Shown: positions 26,443 through 35,631, numbered from the stretch's first letter. The stretch: DNA of 64,000 nt from Novosphingobium sp. NDB2Meth1 (GCF_900117425.1 NZ_FPEH01000018.1:1-64000); one strand, 5' to 3'. The notes: generated by a model not told the origin, from the sequence alone. Translations and numbers: made by a program.

Positions 26443-27387
26443 TCAGTAGGGACCGTTGGCGCGGATGTGTTCGAGGTAGGCGGTGGGCCAGGCGCACTCC
26501 ATCCAGCCCACACCGGGCTTGCCATCGATCGTGACAGTGGCGCCGCTTTCATAGAGGCTGATCGCGGGATCGGGGACGAGGCAATAAGTCCCGAAGACCT
26601 TGGCATCGATATGCGTCTTGCGGCCTGCGGCGTCGACAATATCGGCGCGGTAGCCGGTCTGGAGATACTGGTCGTCGTAATCGACATCGACCTTGACCGT
26701 ATCGACGAGGCTCATCAGCCCGTCGCGGAAGACAAAGCCGCGGATCTGCTCCTTGCCCACGGCGTTGAGCCGCCAGAAGTGGACCGAGGCTTCGGTGCCG
26801 ACCTGCCCCACGAACCATTCGTATTGCTGGAAGGCAACCCAGTCGCGCGTGCCCCACGAATGGTCGCGGTGGCCGGTGCCGTTCACCTCGATCACGCGGT
26901 CGCCGATGCGCAGTGTGCCCGTCACGCGGCCAGCCTGCTCAACGCGGTCGGTGGCGCAATACCTGGGGCAGCCGCGCGGGTCCGAGCCATAGGCATAAGG
27001 CGGATGGAAGGCTTCGAACTGTACGTCGACAGTGGCTTCCGGGGTTTCCCAGAAGATCGACGCGCGATCGAACTTGAGGTCTTGCGCCATGCGGAAGTTG
27101 TCGATGCGCCAATCGTCGAAATCCATGTCGCGCGGCACGGGCCGGTCCGGCAGGCGCTGCTGGATCGGCTTGTCGCCCGCGCCGGGGCCGAAGACGGCGA
27201 GCGCGGCGCCGGCCATGCTGTCCTTGGTCACCCAGGTATAGGTGAAGAAGGCAATGCCGTGTTCGGGCAGCACCACGATATAGGGAATGGATTCCCGGCC
27301 CATCGCCACATCGGGGAGTTCGTGGCGGCCGTCGTTGGCGGGGTCGATGGCCATGGCGGGATCGGCCAGTACGGAATTGTCAAACAT
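26443..27387 (-). CDS. CrtC/AttH-like lipocalin-fold protein, second copy
   Basis: A 314-aa protein with the family motif GTGHRDHSWGTRDWVAFQQY and a long beta-strand-rich body; it ends VGWMECAWPTAYLE. It is a diverged relative of the protein at 23839, not a recent duplicate: the D-(R/H)-S-W-G-x-R core is shared but little else. Function is unknown; the fold suggests a hydratase or lipophilic-ligand protein. It lies upstream of the kinase and downstream of the orphan oxidase subunits, all in the same direction. Confidence 0.72.
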   Translation of the reverse strand: MFDNSVLADPAMAIDPANDGRHELPDVAMGRESIPYIVVLPEHGIAFFTYTWVTKDSMAGAALAVFGPGAGDKPIQQRLPDRPVPRDMDFDDWRIDNFRMAQDLKFDRASIFWETPEATVDVQFEAFHPPYAYGSDPRGCPRYCATDRVEQAGRVTGTLRIGDRVIEVNGTGHRDHSWGTRDWVAFQQYEWFVGQVGTEASVHFWRLNAVGKEQIRGFVFRDGLMSLVDTVKVDVDYDDQYLQTGYRADIVDAAGRKTHIDAKVFGTYCLVPDPAISLYESGATVTIDGKPGVGWMECAWPTAYLEHIRANGPY

Positions 27388-27408
27388 CGCTCTCTCCAGG
27401 TTTTTTGT

Positions 27409-27681
27409 TCAGGCAGACCAGTATCCGCCAAGCAGGATGAGGGTGACCACGGCCAGCCATGCGGCAAGCAATGGTCGCAAAGGTGTGTGGGACCAGGTGA
27501 GGTCCATGTAGTGCACCATGATCAGGTTGATCTTGACGGCCGCGAGCAGGATCGCCGCCGTGGCGGCGATGCGCGCGGGGGCCAGCCCTTCGGCAAGCGC
27601 AAAGCCCGCGATGCTGGCGAATGCCAGCACGGCCCAGATCGCCGCCACAGGCGCGGCATGACGGGGTCCCGCCGCGCTCAT
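27409..27681 (-). CDS. Oxidase subunit IV/NorF-like membrane protein
   Basis: A 90-aa protein with three hydrophobic segments at roughly 10-28, 31-53 and 68-87. KINLIMVHYMDLTWSHTPLR is the signature of prokaryotic cytochrome c oxidase subunit IV and NorF-like proteins. ATG 27681 overlaps the preceding subunit III stop (ATGA). No subunit I or II is in the window, so it cannot form a classical oxidase with local genes. Confidence 0.78.
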   Translation of the reverse strand: MSAAGPRHAAPVAAIWAVLAFASIAGFALAEGLAPARIAATAAILLAAVKINLIMVHYMDLTWSHTPLRPLLAAWLAVVTLILLGGYWSA

Positions 27682-28274
27682 GCCGCCCTCAACAGGTAGA
27701 GCATCGCAAAGAGCACGATCCACAGCAGATCGACCATGTGCCAGTAGGCGCCGCCCGCCTCGATCCAGCGCAGCCGCGTATCCGCAGGCTTTGCCGTGTC
27801 GGTCGCCGTGCGCATCAGCACGATCAGGACTGCGATGCCGATGGCGAAATGCAGGAAATGCACGCCGGTGAAGATGAAATAGTAGGTGAAGAACTCATTC
27901 GTGGTGAGCGTCACGCCGTGCGCCATCTTGGCGCTCCATTCGAGCGCCTTGGACAGGCCGAACGGCAAGCCGGTGATCATCGTAACAATCAGCAAGGTCC
28001 GCGTGCGCTGCCAATCGCCGCGCTGCGCCGTGCGCGCGGCCTGCGCCATGAACGCCCCGCTGGTGAGCAGGATCAGCGTATTGGCGAGGCCGAAACGAAG
28101 ATCGAGCATCCGGCGCGACGTCTCGTAGAGCGCCGGTTCGGCAGCGCGCCCGGCACTGAACACCAGAAAGAAGACCGCGAACGCGCACATGTCCGCCACG
28201 ATGAAGAACCACACACCGGAATCGCCGGGCAAGGTCGCCATCGAGGCACGGTCAGGTGCGGTCGTGGCAGTCAT
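27678..28274 (-). CDS. Cytochrome c oxidase subunit III/NorE-like protein
   Basis: A 198-aa membrane protein with about five helices. GDSGVWFFIVADMCAFAVFF, KALEWSAKM, and HFLHFAIGI with YWHMVDLLWIVLF match the short NorE subgroup of the subunit III family. It overlaps the subunit IV-like gene. In denitrifiers such a pair supports nitric oxide reductase, but no norCB or heme-copper catalytic subunit is here. Sphingomonad catabolic loci often hold such orphan pairs; their role is not known to me. Confidence 0.82.
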   Translation of the reverse strand: MTATTAPDRASMATLPGDSGVWFFIVADMCAFAVFFLVFSAGRAAEPALYETSRRMLDLRFGLANTLILLTSGAFMAQAARTAQRGDWQRTRTLLIVTMITGLPFGLSKALEWSAKMAHGVTLTTNEFFTYYFIFTGVHFLHFAIGIAVLIVLMRTATDTAKPADTRLRWIEAGGAYWHMVDLLWIVLFAMLYLLRAA

Positions 28275-28281
28275 CGCAGGA

Positions 28282-28992
28282 TTACTCGCCGCGCTCGATC
28301 CGGCCGATCGCCTTGAACATGTAGGCCGTCAGCACCGGCACCCAGGCCATCCAGATCAGGAATTCGATCCAGAAATTGAGAATGCCCGAGCGTGCGAACG
28401 CGCCGTTGCGGAAATAGGGCATCACGCATTCGAGGACGAACATGAAGCCGACCCAGATGCCGTACCATGCAAGCCACTTCGGTACGAACGGCACGGCGCG
28501 CTTGTCGGCAAGGAACCCGGCGCCGATCGCGAAAAGCTGCACCGAGGTCACGGCATAGGCGAGGTCGATAAGCAGCCAGGCCATGTCGTAGAGCATCTGG
28601 ATCATCCAGTCCGGCAAGGCTTCGGGCCGGAAAGCTGCGGTGAGCCAGAACGACGTCGGCACCAGCAGTGTGATCACTGTCCACGCTGCTCCCACCCGAG
28701 CGAGCTGGACGACAATGCTGTCCTTCTCGATCACCTGCTCGAGCACTTTGGCAACAGAGTAGCCCCATACGCCGTAGGCCGGCGCAAAGGTCATCGCCAT
28801 GACCATGCCGAAGCGGACACTGCCGGCATTCTCGCGGAAATAAGTGGCCACTTCGCTGGCCGGGGCGTCAGGTGAGAACGGGGGGAAGTTGTGCCCCAGA
28901 ATGCCCCAGCAGAGATAGAAAACCAGCACGAACAGCGGGCCCATGCTGGCGCAGAACCGCCAGTAACGCGTATCGACAGAGGCTGCGCTCAT
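28282..28992 (-). CDS. Polytopic membrane protein, unassigned
   Basis: A 236-aa protein with around six hydrophobic segments (about 15-33, 60-80, 100-118, 135-155, 170-190 and 205-225). I recognise no family motif. Charged residues cluster in the loops (for example FRENAGSVRFG, VLEQVIEKDS). It ends 8 bases before the subunit III-like gene and starts 68 bases after the TonB receptor stop, so it is probably the second gene of the receptor transcript. Confidence 0.75.
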   Translation of the reverse strand: MSAASVDTRYWRFCASMGPLFVLVFYLCWGILGHNFPPFSPDAPASEVATYFRENAGSVRFGMVMAMTFAPAYGVWGYSVAKVLEQVIEKDSIVVQLARVGAAWTVITLLVPTSFWLTAAFRPEALPDWMIQMLYDMAWLLIDLAYAVTSVQLFAIGAGFLADKRAVPFVPKWLAWYGIWVGFMFVLECVMPYFRNGAFARSGILNFWIEFLIWMAWVPVLTAYMFKAIGRIERGE

Positions 28993-29060
28993 GTCTTGCT
29001 CCCATCAAAGCGGAAGGAGGCGCAGCGGTCTGAACCGTGCGCCTCCTCCCAAGGTCAACG

Positions 29061-31685
29061 TCAGAAGCGCATCGTCGCCTCGGCCCCGAAGGTGCGCGGC
29101 TGGGCGCGGACACGATACCCGTTGCCGAACAGGTTCTCGATCGAGATGCCGAACGGGTAGTAGGTCTTGTTGGCGAGGTTCTTGCCCCAGACGGAGAGCG
29201 AGTAGTTGCCGTGAGTCAGGGTGATGCGCCCGTTCAGCACCCAGTAGTCGCCTTCGCCCTCGCCGAATTTGCCCGAGGCCACCTTGGGCAGCGGGCCGGC
29301 GCTGTAGTCCTTGAACGAGTCGAAGTAGAACCGCCCGGTGTAGTTCGCGTCGCCATGGATCAGCAGCTTGGTGGTGCCGTTGTTGAAGGGGGTGTAGTCG
29401 ACGCCAAAGGACGCAGAGCTCTTGGCTGCATAGGGGAAGGGATTGCCCGCTACGCTGACCGGCCCACCCGAAGAAACGACGCAACTGCCAAGCTGTGCGG
29501 GGAACTTGGGAATGCTGGCCGGGTTGGCCGGGCAGGCCCCGTCCGCATACTTGCTGTCGAGGATGCCGAGGCTGGCGTTCAGCGTGAGCTGTTCGACCGG
29601 CTTGAGGATCAGCTCGGCTTCGAGCCCCTTCAAGTTGCCGTCGAGCGAGATGAGGTTCGCTGTGGCGGTCGCATCGACGACCTGCCCCTGCTGGCCCTTA
29701 TAGTCATAGATGAACGCCGAGATGTTCAGCTGGGCCTTGTTGTCCCAGAAGCGCGATTTCAAGCCGATTTCGTAGGCATTCACCTGTTCGGGCGCCACGA
29801 AGTAGACCTGGTTCGCGCTGCCATAGGCAAGGCCGTTGAAGGTGCCGGCGCGGTAGCCGCGGCTGTAGCTGGCATAGACCAGCACACCATCGGTGGGCTT
29901 CCAGTCGACAATGAAGCGGCCCGTGAAGCGCCCGGATTCGCCGTCCTGGCTGAGACCCTTGGGCGCCGGAATGCCAAGCCCGGCAAACGAGGGGATGACT
30001 GTCTGCCCCGCTTCGTTCTTCACGTCCTGGAGGAAATAGGGCGAGAACGCACCGCCTTGCTTGAAATCGGACACGGTGATCAGGCGCGCGGTGCCGGCAT
30101 CATCGAAATAGGTCGTGATGCCGTCGCGGAACTTGTTCTTGTCCTTGGTGTAGCGGCCGCCAGCGGTGATCTTGAGCGTGGGCGTGACCTGATAGCTGCC
30201 TTCGCCGTAGATCGCGTAGCTGTCACGGATCTGCTTGAAATGCTGCGTGGCGCGGATGCCGGTGGGCAGCGAGGCCGCCGAGAGGCCGGCACCGTTGAAC
30301 GCGCCGCCGGGATTGAAATAGCTGGCCGGCAGGCCGACAGCTGCGCGAACGTCGCTCGTGAAATTGAAGAAGTCCGGCGTGTTGTCGGCGGTCACCGTAT
30401 CCTTGCCATAGTAGGCGCCCACGATCAGCTTGAAATCGCCGCCGTTGTAATCGAGCCTCACGTCCTGGTTGAAGGCGTGGAAGCGCGATTTGTAGCCGAT
30501 CGAGCAGAGACGCAGGGGGCTGGCGTCGCAGTCCGTCGCGGTCTGCTGGTAGAGGCCATCATCGAAGCCGGTGATCGAGATGAGCTTGATCCGGTCGCTG
30601 AGTTCGAAGCGGGCATCGAACACCGCGCCGCGGGCATGGGTCCTGGCGATGCCGACGGTATCGGCCTCGATCTCGTTGATGCCGAGGCCCCTGCCGGACT
30701 GGCTGTAGCTCGCCGGCAGCAACCCGGCCTGCGAAAGTGCTCCGAACAGGCCGCCGAGGAGGAAGTTGGGGCTCGTATAGTTGATTGTGTCGTTGGTCCT
30801 GGACTGGCCGGTCGGCAGCGGGGTTTCCGTGCCACCTTCGGACTCTGCAGCATAGAGCTTCAGCTTGAGGTCAACCGATGAGCTCGGCTTGAAGCGGATC
30901 GTGACGCGGCCGCCGAAGTTTTCCGCACCACCAGGGTTGATGCCCGAGTTCCGGTTGAGGCCCGAGGCACCGCCGCCCGCGGATGTGTTCGGTCCCGCCG
31001 CGAGCCTATTGAGCACATAGGGGTCGGAATTGACATAAGTCCCGGCAAAGCGAATGCCGAGCTTGTCTTCCATGGCCGTGAATTCCAGCGCGCCTTCCGC
31101 GTTGAAGCGGTTGTAGTTGCCGTAGCCTGCGGTGGCATAGCCTTCGGTACCCGACAGGCCCGGCGCATGGGTGATGAAGTTGATCGCGCCGCCGGTGGTG
31201 TTGCGGCCATAGAGCGTGCCCTGCGGGCCGCGCACCACCTCGACCTGCTGGAGATCGTAGAGCTGCTGGCCATGGCTGGCGCGGAACGCCTGATAGACCT
31301 CGTCGACGTAGACGCCGACGGGTGAGGCGGCGTTGGCGTTGAATTCCGTGCCGACGCCCACGCCGCGCACCGAGAAGTTCGGCTGCTGCTGGCCATAGGG
31401 CGATGACACCTGCAGGTTCGGCATGGTGTTGTTGAGATCGGACGTTTCGAACACGCCCCTGGCCTGGAGGGTCGCGGCAGGAATGGCGGAGACGGCGACC
31501 GGCACGTTCTGGAGGTTCTCTGACCGCTTTGTCGCGGTCACGATGATCTCGGCGATGCCGACGGCGTCGGAAGTTCCTTCGGCCGCCTGTGCTTGCGGCT
31601 CGGCTGCGGCATTATCGGCGGCATATGCTGGTGCGGCAATCGCGATTGCAATCGCGCAGATGCTCACTTGCCCAAAGGCCTTCAT
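29061..31685 (-). CDS. TonB-dependent outer-membrane receptor
   Basis: This 874-aa protein has a signal peptide (MKAFGQVSICAIAIAIAAPAYA), a plug domain with EIIVTATKRSENLQNVPVAVSA and VEVVRGPQGTLYGRNTTGG, and a beta-barrel ending in PRTFGAEATMRF with a C-terminal aromatic residue. Receptors of this sphingomonad type take up aromatic, terpenoid or lignin-derived compounds. I chose ATG 31685 because GAGGGAGG precedes it and the signal peptide then begins correctly; the longer frame adds 16 unnatural residues. A shared palindrome at 31738-31758 lies 53 bases upstream, which suggests co-regulation with both hydroxylases. Confidence 0.92.
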   Translation of the reverse strand: MKAFGQVSICAIAIAIAAPAYAADNAAAEPQAQAAEGTSDAVGIAEIIVTATKRSENLQNVPVAVSAIPAATLQARGVFETSDLNNTMPNLQVSSPYGQQQPNFSVRGVGVGTEFNANAASPVGVYVDEVYQAFRASHGQQLYDLQQVEVVRGPQGTLYGRNTTGGAINFITHAPGLSGTEGYATAGYGNYNRFNAEGALEFTAMEDKLGIRFAGTYVNSDPYVLNRLAAGPNTSAGGGASGLNRNSGINPGGAENFGGRVTIRFKPSSSVDLKLKLYAAESEGGTETPLPTGQSRTNDTINYTSPNFLLGGLFGALSQAGLLPASYSQSGRGLGINEIEADTVGIARTHARGAVFDARFELSDRIKLISITGFDDGLYQQTATDCDASPLRLCSIGYKSRFHAFNQDVRLDYNGGDFKLIVGAYYGKDTVTADNTPDFFNFTSDVRAAVGLPASYFNPGGAFNGAGLSAASLPTGIRATQHFKQIRDSYAIYGEGSYQVTPTLKITAGGRYTKDKNKFRDGITTYFDDAGTARLITVSDFKQGGAFSPYFLQDVKNEAGQTVIPSFAGLGIPAPKGLSQDGESGRFTGRFIVDWKPTDGVLVYASYSRGYRAGTFNGLAYGSANQVYFVAPEQVNAYEIGLKSRFWDNKAQLNISAFIYDYKGQQGQVVDATATANLISLDGNLKGLEAELILKPVEQLTLNASLGILDSKYADGACPANPASIPKFPAQLGSCVVSSGGPVSVAGNPFPYAAKSSASFGVDYTPFNNGTTKLLIHGDANYTGRFYFDSFKDYSAGPLPKVASGKFGEGEGDYWVLNGRITLTHGNYSLSVWGKNLANKTYYPFGISIENLFGNGYRVRAQPRTFGAEATMRF

Positions 31686-31737
31686 GGCTTCCTCCCTCTC
31701 TTCCCAAAAACAAGGCCCCGTCCGTTTCGACAAGATT

Positions 31738-31758
31738 TTGCGTGACCTTTGTACGCAA
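31738..31758. promoter_or_regulatory. Shared 21-bp palindrome, copy 1
   Basis: TTGCGT, nine bases, ACGCAA, lying between the divergent TonB receptor (ATG at 31685) and the XylA-like reductase (ATG at 31875). The half-sites are perfectly complementary. The same motif with the same nine-base spacer recurs at 34143 and 45407. A minus-strand TTGACA at 31784-31779 could be the -35 box of the receptor promoter. The candidate regulators are the MerR protein at 34258 and the TetR protein at 34999. Confidence 0.75.
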
Positions 31759-31874
31759 TCTAAGGTAGGTGCTGATTATGTCAACTGATTTACGACATCA
31801 GCGATCGCGGGCAGATATTGTGCAGCGCAAAAGTCGGAATATGACGGATTTCAGGCATTTTTTGGGGAAGTGGG

Positions 31875-32921
31875 ATGTTTAGAAAGCTGTTTGCGAAGAA
31901 AGCTTCGGCCAAAGTTGCGCTCAGCGGCGGGCCCACCTTCGAAGTTGCCCGGAACGAGACGGTGCTGGAAGCCGCGCTCAAGGCCGGCATTGCCTATCCC
32001 CATGATTGTACGGTGGGAACCTGCGGTTCCTGCAAGTCTCGGCTGCTGCAGGGCAAAGTCGATGCCATTACGCCCTTCGGCTACACGCTCAGCCGCGAGG
32101 AGCTGCAGGCCGGATACATTCTCGCTTGTCAGGCAGTCCCCGAATCGGACCTTCTCGTCGATGTCCCACTGGGCGGAGCCCCCATCCGCAAGGTCGCTGC
32201 GCGGATCGCCCTGCAGCAGGATCTCACACACGATATCCGCTTTGTGACGTGGGAAACCGATAGCCCGGTGGATTTCCGGGCAGGCCAGTACATGAACGTG
32301 TCGTGGCCTGGCGGACCCGGCCCGCGGTCCTATTCGTTCAGCACGGCCCCGGTGGAAGGCGGTCGCCAGCGTCTTTCGGCGTTTATCCGGCGCGTACCGG
32401 GAGGAGCATTCACCGAAGCCTTGTTCGCCGGTCAGCTCGATGATGCGGCGTTCACGCTCGAAGCGCCGCACGGTACATTCTGGCTGCGCGAGGGAAGTGG
32501 CCCCATCGTGCTGGTCGGCGGCGGCAGCGGCTTGTCGCCCTTGATGAGCGTTCTGGAAGATGCCGTGGCCAAAGGCACGGCGCGCGACGCAATCCTGCTG
32601 TTCGGCGGGCGCACCGAGCGCGATCTCTATTACCTCAGCGAGATTGCAGCGATCGGCGAGCGCTGGCAGGGCCGGTTCGAGTTCCGGCCGGTGCTGTCCG
32701 AAGCGAAGGCGGAAGGTATGCGGTTTGGATTGGTCACCGAGGAAATCCCGGGCGCGCTGACCGATCTTGGTAATGTGGCCGCCACACAGGCCTATATGTG
32801 CGGTCCGCCGGGAATGATTGATGCAGGGCTCGCTGCGCTGCTGGCGGCGGGCGTGCCGCTTGCCAGCGTCCACTACGACAAGTTCACCGACGCCAGCACG
32901 GGCAAAAAGCAGGCAGGATAG
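31875..32921 (+). CDS. 2Fe-2S ferredoxin/NAD(P)H reductase, XylA/CymAb-like
   Basis: This is the electron-transfer component of a membrane hydroxylase. Residues 10-95 form a plant-type ferredoxin with ligands Cys45, Cys50, Cys53 and Cys85 (DCTVGTCGSCKS, ILACQA). Residues 105-200 are the FAD domain (RSYSFSTAP). Residues 210-345 bind NAD(P)H (LVGGGSGLSPLMSVLE, YMCGPPGMID). Order and length (348 aa) are those of xylene/p-cymene monooxygenase reductases. It converges on the XylM-like hydroxylase gene at 32994 with a terminator between. It could also serve the Rieske dioxygenase, which has no reductase of its own here. Confidence 0.9.
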   Translation: MFRKLFAKKASAKVALSGGPTFEVARNETVLEAALKAGIAYPHDCTVGTCGSCKSRLLQGKVDAITPFGYTLSREELQAGYILACQAVPESDLLVDVPLGGAPIRKVAARIALQQDLTHDIRFVTWETDSPVDFRAGQYMNVSWPGGPGPRSYSFSTAPVEGGRQRLSAFIRRVPGGAFTEALFAGQLDDAAFTLEAPHGTFWLREGSGPIVLVGGGSGLSPLMSVLEDAVAKGTARDAILLFGGRTERDLYYLSEIAAIGERWQGRFEFRPVLSEAKAEGMRFGLVTEEIPGALTDLGNVAATQAYMCGPPGMIDAGLAALLAAGVPLASVHYDKFTDASTGKKQAG

Positions 32922-32934
32922 GCGGCCCGCACAC

Positions 32935-32973
32935 AAGAAAAGCCGCATCCGCTTGTACGGCGCGGCTCTTCTT
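32935..32973. terminator. Bidirectional rho-independent terminator
   Basis: Arms AAGAAAAGCCGC (32935-32946) and GCGGCTCTTCTT (32962-32973) pair at 11 of 12 positions around a 15-base loop. Each arm ends in an A- or T-rich tract. It sits between the convergent stops at 32921 and 32994, as expected for a two-way terminator. Confidence 0.85.
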
Positions 32974-32993
32974 CTGTCCGAACTGCGGAGCAA

Positions 32994-34109
32994 TCAGGCC
33001 GCGGCGGCCATGCCGACTGCTTCCGTCTTGTCTTCAAACCAGTCTGGCCAGCCCGCACGGCGGTTCTGCTCGCGAGCGAGGGCGCGCTCTTCGGGGCTCG
33101 CAAGTTCATTGTCCCAGCGCTTCAGCGCAGGCTTGATCACCAGATTGTGCCACACGGGCGGGATCAGGGCCGAGAAGAAGCACACGAACACCGAAGGCAT
33201 CGGGATCCACTTGGTATCGGGCTTCAGCTCGTGGAACGCGGCGAAGCTGTTGGTATGGTGATCGGCGTGGTTGGTGATTTCAAAGCCCAGGGTGCGCGAA
33301 AGGGGCTTCAAGTGGTTCCACACGTGACGACGGTCAATTTGCGCGCCGGGCAGGCGGATCAGGCCGTAGTGCTGGAAATAGTTGAAGCTTTCGACCCAGA
33401 AGCGTGCGCCGACCATGCCGGCCAGCACCACGGCGTTGGCTGTCCACCCGCCGATCAGATGAATGCCGGTCTGGAACACCAGCTGGATCAGGATCGCCTT
33501 GTAGAGGCGGTGGCCAAGCGACCAGCGGCCTTTGCCCATGGCTTCCAGATTGTCGCTTTCGGAGCGCCAGGCTTCCAGCGTCGAGTGGATCACGGCCTTG
33601 GGCGTGAAGGCATAAAGGCTCGTGCCGCGCGGCGCCGTATCGCCGTCCAGTTCGGTGGCGACATGAATATGGTGGCCGACGACATGGGCGATCTCGCGCG
33701 TGCAATCGAGATAGCAGATCTGCGCATAGCGGCCGACGAACCGGCGCAGCTTCCCGCGCTGGTGATAGAGCTCATGCGTGGCGGGAACCAGCGGGATCAC
33801 ACTGAGCCATGCGCAGGACGCGATAACGCCAACATAGTCGAGGGCTGAGGCGCCGGGATTGCGCGCGACCCAGATGGCAGCAGCAATATAGACCACAGGG
33901 CCGAGGAGGGAGCACAACCAGGCCGGGATATCGGCAAGCGCCTTGTTGGTGATGCGGCGCACTCTGAAATCGTTGGGCAGGATCGAATCGATCAATCCGA
34001 ACGCGGGCAGCGACGCGATCCCGATCCACACCCAGCTTCCGCCAACCAGAAAACTGGCAATCACCGCCAGCTGGAGCACTGCGCCCAGATAGTACCGACC
34101 GTAATCCAT
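32994..34109 (-). CDS. Membrane di-iron hydroxylase, XylM/CymAa/AlkB family
   Basis: An integral-membrane non-heme di-iron monooxygenase of 371 aa, close to XylM length. The eight-histidine motifs are present: HELYH at 112-116, HVVGHHIH at 142-149, [10 protein letters not shown] with His247, and NHADHHTNS with His281, 284 and 285. Helices precede the first box (about 10-40 and 65-105). The family oxidises a terminal methyl group on an alkane or alkylbenzene. With the XylA-like reductase and the ring-cleavage genes, oxidation of an aryl methyl group (xylene or p-cymene type) is most likely. A copy of the shared palindrome lies 34 bases upstream of the start. Confidence 0.9.
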   Translation of the reverse strand: MDYGRYYLGAVLQLAVIASFLVGGSWVWIGIASLPAFGLIDSILPNDFRVRRITNKALADIPAWLCSLLGPVVYIAAAIWVARNPGASALDYVGVIASCAWLSVIPLVPATHELYHQRGKLRRFVGRYAQICYLDCTREIAHVVGHHIHVATELDGDTAPRGTSLYAFTPKAVIHSTLEAWRSESDNLEAMGKGRWSLGHRLYKAILIQLVFQTGIHLIGGWTANAVVLAGMVGARFWVESFNYFQHYGLIRLPGAQIDRRHVWNHLKPLSRTLGFEITNHADHHTNSFAAFHELKPDTKWIPMPSVFVCFFSALIPPVWHNLVIKPALKRWDNELASPEERALAREQNRRAGWPDWFEDKTEAVGMAAAA

Positions 34110-34142
34110 AAGACTCTCCCTGCCGCTTCATGACGGCTCATT

Positions 34143-34163
34143 ACGCGTATTAAATATACGCAA
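34143..34163. promoter_or_regulatory. Shared 21-bp palindrome, copy 2
   Basis: The core GCGTAT, five bases, ATACGC, followed by AA, with the same nine-base separation of GCGT and ACGC as the other copies. The outer left dinucleotide is AC in place of TT. It lies between the divergent hydroxylase (ATG 34109) and MerR (ATG 34258) genes. Confidence 0.72.
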
Positions 34164-34257
34164 AAAAGGAGATCGTAAACAGGCAAATCAATCTCCTTGC
34201 CCCAAGAGGCGGCGGAAGGGGCAGACAGAGCGAGGATCCGGCGCTAAGCGAAGACGC

Positions 34258-34992
34258 ATGAAGATGCGTGAGTTGGAAGCGCGCACGGGGGTCAATCGCG
34301 AAACGATCCGCGTGTATCTGCGCGAAGGTCTCTTACCCGAACCGAGCCGTCCGGCTCGCAATGTAGCCGATTATGGTGAGGAGCACGTGCGTGCGATCCT
34401 CGCCGTGCGCAAGTTGCAGCGGGATTCCGCCATGACTTTGCCGCAGATTGCCCACGTGCTGAAGGGCGGTGCAGCGAACCGGCCGGTAGGTGCGACCGCA
34501 TTTGGCCATCTGGAGGAACTCGTCGCCGCGCGGGTCGGTGTCCGCCAGAGCCTCGTGACGATCCAGACTCTGGCAAGCCAGACACCGCATGCGGCAGATG
34601 ACGCCAAAGTGCTTGATAGCATCGGCGCGATCCGGATGATCCAGAGCCCGGATGGGCCTGCCCTCAGTGTCACCGACGCCGGCCTTGTCAATCTGTGGGG
34701 CCGGATGCGTGAAGCCGGATTTGACGAAGCACGCGGGTTTCCGCCCTCGATCCTCGGCTACTACATCGAAGCGGCCGAATACGTGGCGGGCAAGGAAGCG
34801 CAGATATTCCTTGATCAGGTCGAAGGTAAAATCGAGGAGGACGAGGCGGCGAACATGCTTGAATTCGCCTTGCCCACGATGCTCGAGTTTTTCGGGCTGA
34901 TTCGGCTCAAGGTGTTCCTGCGCAACATCGGCCGGGCTACACGCGGCGATCGGCTTGAACTTGTCGCGCTAGGGACGGGCGCAGCGGAGTAG
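34258..34992 (+). CDS. MerR-family transcriptional regulator
   Basis: A 244-aa protein whose N-terminus MRELEARTGVNRETIRVYLREGLLPEP is the MerR winged-helix start, followed by an Arg-containing wing (DYGEEHVRAILAVRKLQ). The C-terminal 150 residues are helical without metal cysteines, suggesting an organic effector. It is divergent from the XylM-like gene and shares with it a palindrome, so it likely controls itself and the hydroxylase. A second ATG two codons in is possible. Other copies of the palindrome extend its probable regulon to the receptor and the P450. Confidence 0.87.
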   Translation: MKMRELEARTGVNRETIRVYLREGLLPEPSRPARNVADYGEEHVRAILAVRKLQRDSAMTLPQIAHVLKGGAANRPVGATAFGHLEELVAARVGVRQSLVTIQTLASQTPHAADDAKVLDSIGAIRMIQSPDGPALSVTDAGLVNLWGRMREAGFDEARGFPPSILGYYIEAAEYVAGKEAQIFLDQVEGKIEEDEAANMLEFALPTMLEFFGLIRLKVFLRNIGRATRGDRLELVALGTGAAE

Positions 34993-34998
34993 CGCGCT

Positions 34999-35628
34999 TC
35001 AGCGTTTGGCTGCGTAGGCGAGCCGGGCCTCGAGCCATTCAGCTTCTACGGCGTCGGAAACTTCGTCTTCATCGGCCCAGAAGCGCCGGATTGCGGCGCC
35101 CGAGAGCAGCGCGGCGGCGGAGCGGACATCGCGCCGGGCCTGCTCTTCGGTCCAGCCGCGCGCAATCAGCTGCTCCTCCCATGCGCGGTAGATCGGCGCG
35201 CGCAGCTCGGCGACCTTCGCACGGACCTGCGGGAACAGGTCGCTATCCTTGGCGACTTCGAGCGTGATGCCCATCGCCACCCAGAAGCGGTCGCTGAAGA
35301 AGAACGCCCTGAATTCGGCGAGCATGGCGCGCAGAATGCCTTCGGCATCGCCGGATGTCGTCAGCCATTCGCGGCTGTCGTCACGCGCAAGCGTAAGGGT
35401 CTGCTCGATCGCCAGCAGGACAACAGCGGCCTTGTCCGGGAAATGGTGCAGGACTGCCCCTTGCGAGACATGGGCTGCACCCGCTAGCGAGCGGATGGTG
35501 AGGGCGCGGACACCGCCCTCGGCCACGAGCCGATACGCCTCTGCCGAAAGGCGCGCACGCATGCTTTCGCTGCGTTCGGTCTGTGTCCGGCGCGGGCGCG
35601 GCAAACTTTCCGGATCGCGGTCAGCCAC
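34999..35628 (-). CDS. TetR-family transcriptional regulator
   Basis: A 209-aa regulator. The N-terminal helix-turn-helix reads ALTIRSLAGAAHVSQGAVLHHFPDKAAVV, with the TetR YxHFxxK signature as LHHFPDK. The C-terminal ligand-binding half is helical. It lies 3 bases downstream of the meta-cleavage hydrolase gene, so it is the last gene of the dioxygenase transcript. It converges on merR with a 6-base gap. It may regulate its own operon by binding the inverted repeat at 39964-39994, which is inference. Confidence 0.87.
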   Translation of the reverse strand: MADRDPESLPRPRRTQTERSESMRARLSAEAYRLVAEGGVRALTIRSLAGAAHVSQGAVLHHFPDKAAVVLLAIEQTLTLARDDSREWLTTSGDAEGILRAMLAEFRAFFFSDRFWVAMGITLEVAKDSDLFPQVRAKVAELRAPIYRAWEEQLIARGWTEEQARRDVRSAAALLSGAAIRRFWADEDEVSDAVEAEWLEARLAYAAKR

Positions 35629-35631
35629 GCG

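Noticed and set aside
29037..30881. 614-residue plus-strand open frame opposite the TonB receptor
   Set aside because: No motif and wholly inside the receptor gene, whose signal peptide, plug and barrel end are unmistakable.
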